Assembly: GCF_047511655.1 (NCBI RefSeq)
Contig: NC_133392.1
Coordinates: 25,496,001 to 25,560,000 of the forward strand
DNA: 64,000 nucleotides
Direction: 5' to 3'
From: Castor canadensis
Lineage: Eukaryota > Chordata > Mammalia > Rodentia > Castoridae
Numbering within the stretch: position 1 is the first letter of the stretch; every line of letters begins with the position of its first letter. The notes under the pieces are model-generated. The model had not been told where the DNA came from, made no database searches, and saw only the letters and a program-made list of their open reading frames with translations. This document shows, in pieces, positions 61,066 to 64,000 of the stretch. Made by a program: the position numbers and the translations under genes.

Positions 61066-61310
61066 AGTCATCTCTAGATATTGACTCAGAACTGGTTCCA
61101 GGACCCTGAGATACCAAATTCTATGCATGCTTGAGACCCTATTTAATGGTGTAATGTTTGCATACAATCTAGCATTAAATCATCTCTAGATTACTTATAA
61201 TATCTAATATAATGTAAATGCTAGTAAATAGTTATGATATATTGCTTCAGGAATAATGAAAGTGCATGCATTCAATACAAATGTAATTTTTTTCACTTAT
61301 TTTCTGCCAG
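61066..61310 (+). repeat. MER2-like TcMar-Tigger DNA transposon remnant
   Basis: GGTTCCAGGACCCTGAGATA, AAATCATCTCTAGATTACTT and TATAATGTAAATGCTAGTAA follow the MER2 consensus in order. Confidence 0.75.
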
Positions 61311-61439
61311 AGGTTGGTGAATAAGAGTATGGAACCCCCTATTATCTTCTCGAGTTTAATATTTAAATGCTAAGAGTTGTTGAATATGAAGAGTCTGGGG
61401 CATAGACATGTAATCTCTTATCTCCAGAGCAGTCTTAGA

Positions 61440-61640
61440 ATGTCCTTCAGCATTTAATATCTGGGTGACTATGGGCAAATTACAAAAACTTCCTACGCTT
61501 TGGGGTTCTAATCTGGAATGTAGAGGTAACAGTACCAGTACATCATGTTGTTGTGAAAGGTTTCATTCAGACTCAGGATGAGAAGCACTTAATGCTTAGT
61601 ACGTGCCTGTTACCTAGTAAGCATTCATAAGTAGCTATTG
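61440..61640 (+). repeat. MIR SINE
   Basis: ACTATGGGCAAATTACAAAA through the 3' end TACCTAGTAAGCATTCATAA. Confidence 0.75.
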
Positions 61641-61947
61641 TTTTTACTATAATTTGAATAAAACAGAAAGCTTTCATAATCTTCAAAAAGACAGGACATT
61701 GCCAGAAACCAAATTCCCCTGTCTACCTGTGCCCTAATTTTGTGGTGGAGTTCAACTAGTGATACTGGATTGCAGGGCCAAGAACCCATGATCTCTAGGG
61801 TGGTCTTTGCGTCTCTAGCCAAATCAAAAAAGTAAGAACAGTATGAGTTAAAAGCTTTCAGTTTAAAGACCTGTTCTTTATTCTTATAGCCTTTGTTCCC
61901 CTGCCCCCCCGCCCCCGTCCCCGCTCCCCTAGGATTTTTTTTTTTTA

Positions 61948-62028
61948 ACCCAGTGCTGGGTATTGAACCCAGGGCCTTTTGCATGTTTGGCAAGGGTTCT
62001 CTATCAGTGAGCTGTATCTCCAGACTCC
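61948..62028 (-). repeat. ID-like SINE, outer copy
   Basis: GTGCTGGGTATTGAACCCAG and GTGAGCTGTATCTCCAGAC, with a T-run on its left as reversed poly(A). Confidence 0.85.
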
Positions 62029-62046
62029 TTGCAGTTTTGTTTTGTT

Positions 62047-62223
62047 TTTTGTGGTACTGGGATTTTAGGGCCTCACACTTGCTAGGCTCTACCACTTGAG
62101 TCATTTGGGTTTTCTCAAGATGGTCTCTCCAACTATTTGCTCAGGTTGGCCTCGAACCGCGATGCTCCTGATCTCTCCCTCCTGAGTAGCTAAGATTTCA
62201 GGCTTGAGCCACCAGCGCCAGGC
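62047..62223 (-). repeat. B1+ID composite SINE
   Basis: GGGCCTCACACTTGCTAGGC then ACCGCGATGCTCCTGATCTC and CTTGAGCCACCAGCGCCAGG. CTCCTTGCAGTTTT stands on both sides, consistent with a target-site duplication. Confidence 0.85.
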
Positions 62224-62239
62224 TCCTTGCAGTTTTTTG

Positions 62240-62296
62240 TTTGTTTTGACGATACAGGGGATTGAATCTACCACTTCAGCCACGTCCGCAGCCTTT
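62240..62296 (-). repeat. Partial ID-like SINE
   Basis: GATACAGGGGATTGAATCTA and CCACTTCAGCCACGTCCGCA, a short reversed ID end. Confidence 0.6.
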
Positions 62297-62358
62297 TTTT
62301 TTAATGTTAAATTCTCTGATGAAACAGTAACGAAGATTAAATAAGGGCTTTCCCTTAC

Positions 62359-62600
62359 CATGTTAAAAATGAAAGTGAAAAAATTAAAAGTTGGGCAGTC
62401 CTATTGTGGGACGCGAAATTCCAACAGTTGAGAATTGGTCTCAAACCTTCTTCCCTTAGAATACGTTGCGGGCCAGACCAACCCACCCGGTGGAGGTGAC
62501 AGGAGAGGAACTCCCCAAGGACTTCCCGGCACTCAACAGCCAGAACCATCACACACCGAGCAACCACGGCACGCAGAAAGAGGCAGGGCCAAGCGAAGCC
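62359..62600 (-). other. GSTO2: Putative GSTO2 non-coding exon 1
   Basis: A strong minus-strand donor ATG|GTAAGG (GT at 62358-62357) lies just left of the CpG island. It could splice to the acceptor at 57374, 89 bases upstream of the GSTO2 start codon. The start near 62600 is a guess based on CCAAT and CGCG element positions. A promoter closer to 57.4 kb is the alternative. Confidence 0.35.
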
Positions 62601-63070
62601 CGCTCCTTCTCGCGAGATCCTACCCGACCCTTCTCGCGAGACCCTACCCGCGAACTGGCTGCGGCGCCCTAAGCTTCAAGCCAATCCACAAAGCTTTTAG
62701 AAGCGGGAGTCCAGCAGAGTGGACCAATGGGCGGTCGCGTTACAGTTCCTGGTTACCGAAATTGGGGCTCAAGGCCAGAGTCTGTGGCTGGCCGAAGATG
62801 AAGGCGTCTGGTGTTTGGCGGCGGCCCTTGGGCACCTGGCTCCACACTCGACTGGAAATGCGCCAGGAGCCGCCGTGGCCTGGCGGGTGGGCCGGTGGAC
62901 CGCGGCACAAACGGACCGCTCGCTGGGAGCCGGGGCGCTGGGGCAGCCGAGGGTGGGCGTCCGGGGGCCGTTTGTGAAGTCAGCTGTTCTCAGCTGCCTC
63001 TGAGGGTGCGGCCAGCACGTGGCGGGCTTCCCACTAACTCGGAAGGGCCGCGCAGGGCCTAGGGGATTGC
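62440..63070 (-). promoter_or_regulatory. GSTO2: CpG island, probable GSTO2 promoter
   Basis: A GC- and CpG-rich block begins abruptly after AT-rich SINE sequence. It contains two perfect TCTCGCGAGA palindromes (62608-62617 and 62632-62641) and CCAAT boxes at 62681-62685 and 62724-62728, without a TATA box. Direction is inferred. Minus-strand GSTO2 is the only gene whose 5' end falls here, and in human the GSTO1 3' end lies just upstream of GSTO2, which would sit past the right edge. Long frames inside the island are composition artefacts. Confidence 0.7.
62608..62641. promoter_or_regulatory. Tandem TCTCGCGAGA (CGCG) elements
   Basis: Two exact copies of the ten-base palindrome sit 24 bases apart, each followed by a related CCTACCCG sequence. 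The element is known from TATA-less housekeeping promoters and is bound by BANP; Kaiso (ZBTB33) has also been linked to it. Confidence 0.75.
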
Positions 63071-63332
63071 TATGCACTGTTTAGAACTAGTTATCCCGGG
63101 GTTTTCCTCCCCAGCCAATCTGAAGATAAGTACAGGAAACCAGACTATTGGGGCAGGGGTCGGCAGCCCCCTGACTCTGATGTGTCTCGGATGCGATCTC
63201 CAGCCATTTCTGCCAGAATCGTAAGGTCTCGCTTCTCATGGAGGAGATGTGATGATAAAAAACGGTGACTCCCACTGGGCCGTGGGAACGCATTGAAGAT
63301 GTCATCAGTATTGTTAGGGTACACAGGCAATT

Positions 63333-63478
63333 CAGCAGGAAGCAGTGCTTTATTGTGCAGGCACAGACTCAGTGGACTTGAGTCCAAAGGCTGAACCCCG
63401 AGAACAAAGGGTGCTTTCTTATATACCCTTGCAAGCAGGTTGCAGAAGCAAAAAGAAAAGCTTAACCCATATATGCTT
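63333..63478 (-). mobile_element. Retroviral LTR-like fragment, copy 1 (fossil)
   Basis: The minus strand carries an AATAAA signal (63354-63349) in an R-region-like context ending in GCACTGCTTCCTGCTGAATT. The segment is a direct repeat of 63849-63999, about three quarters identical by eye. Its family is probably a rodent ERV1-type LTR, not firmly assigned. It is incomplete as visible. Confidence 0.55.
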
Positions 63479-63848
63479 GCATGCATTTTTTTAACTAGAT
63501 CACTCTCCCTCCCATCCCCCACCAGTGCTACCCGTCCTTCACGTTTCAGTTCTTGAAGCTTTTATCTCTGTTATGCTATTCTTTCCCCTCCTACATTATT
63601 AGAACACAGGCCTCTCTCTTTTCTGGTTCTCCTCCCTGCTACAATATTTCTAGTGAACTGAATGATGTGGTTTTCATGGCATTTAACTACACCCTGCTGT
63701 GTGCCCAGCGTGGGATTTGGAGAAAAGATTTGAAGGGGTTAGAGACAGGAGGTCCCCCAGTCACCTAGCTTTGAGGTGATTTGGATATGGTCGTCACTGG
63801 TAATTTTTCTGGAAGTTATTAGCTGAGAAATGAGTCTCTGAGGCAGAT

Positions 63849-64000
63849 TAGCAGGAAGCAACGTTTATTGTGTTAGCACAGACCCACCAGACTTGTGTCC
63901 TAAGGCTGAGCCCCAAGAACAAAGGGGTCTTACCTTACATACCCTTGCAAGCAGGTTACAGAAGCCAAAAAAAAAAAAAAAGCTCAACCACATATGGCTG
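63849..64000 (-). mobile_element. Retroviral LTR-like fragment, copy 2, cut by window end (fossil)
   Basis: Shares the GCAGGAAGCA start, the AATAAA signal (63869-63864 on the minus strand), and ACCCTTGCAAGCAGGTTACAG with copy 1, 515 bases away. It runs off the window, so its full extent is unknown. Confidence 0.55.

Noticed and set aside
61625-62104. 159-aa minus-strand frame
   Set aside because: Made of SINE and MIR sequence.
62435-62977. 180-aa plus-strand open frame in the GSTO2 CpG island
   Set aside because: Low-complexity, GC-driven composition, competing frames in every phase, and no family resemblance.

Overview
The window is mammalian nuclear DNA, most likely from a non-muroid rodent. 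It carries B1-type SINEs, ID-type SINEs and many B1+ID composite SINEs, alongside old eutherian repeats (MIR, L1, MLT1-type LTRs, MER2). The composite structure suggests a squirrel- or beaver-like lineage; I lean towards Castor, but cannot prove it from sequence alone. There is no bacterial, viral-genome or CRISPR content.

Two host genes are well supported. ITPRIP (plus strand) has a CpG-island promoter and a putative non-coding first exon near 11.1 kb, an 18.5 kb first intron, and one large coding exon (start codon 29770, stop ending 31446, 558 aa). A roughly 2 kb 3' UTR probably follows. GSTO2 (minus strand) is complete: six coding exons between 57284 and 43522 splice in frame to a 244-aa omega-class glutathione transferase with catalytic Cys32. 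Its likely promoter is a second CpG island at about 62.4-63.1 kb, which holds two perfect TCTCGCGAGA elements and two CCAAT boxes. The gene order ITPRIP(+) / GSTO2(-) matches human 10q25.1 in inverted orientation. GSTO1 is expected just beyond the right edge and CFAP58 beyond the left edge.

Layout: 1-10.8 kb is intergenic, with an MLT1-type LTR, MIRs, SINEs and microsatellites; 10.85-11.7 kb is the ITPRIP CpG island; 11.2-29.8 kb is ITPRIP intron 1; 29.8-33.4 kb is the ITPRIP coding exon and 3' UTR; 33.4-43.4 kb is the convergent intergenic space; 43.4-62.6 kb is GSTO2, with a 10.5 kb intron between coding exons 4 and 5; 62.4-63.1 kb is the GSTO2 CpG island; 63.3-64 kb holds two related LTR-like fragments, the second cut by the window end.

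The two genes are tail-to-tail neighbours with unrelated biochemistry (IP3-receptor modulation versus glutathione/dehydroascorbate redox). I found no convincing novel system. The most interesting observations are the twin CGCG elements at the GSTO2 promoter, a CTCF-like palindrome inside GSTO2, multimeric and nested SINEs, and an unexplained 124-codon ORF next to a UTR-like AT-rich block at 9.5-10.4 kb.
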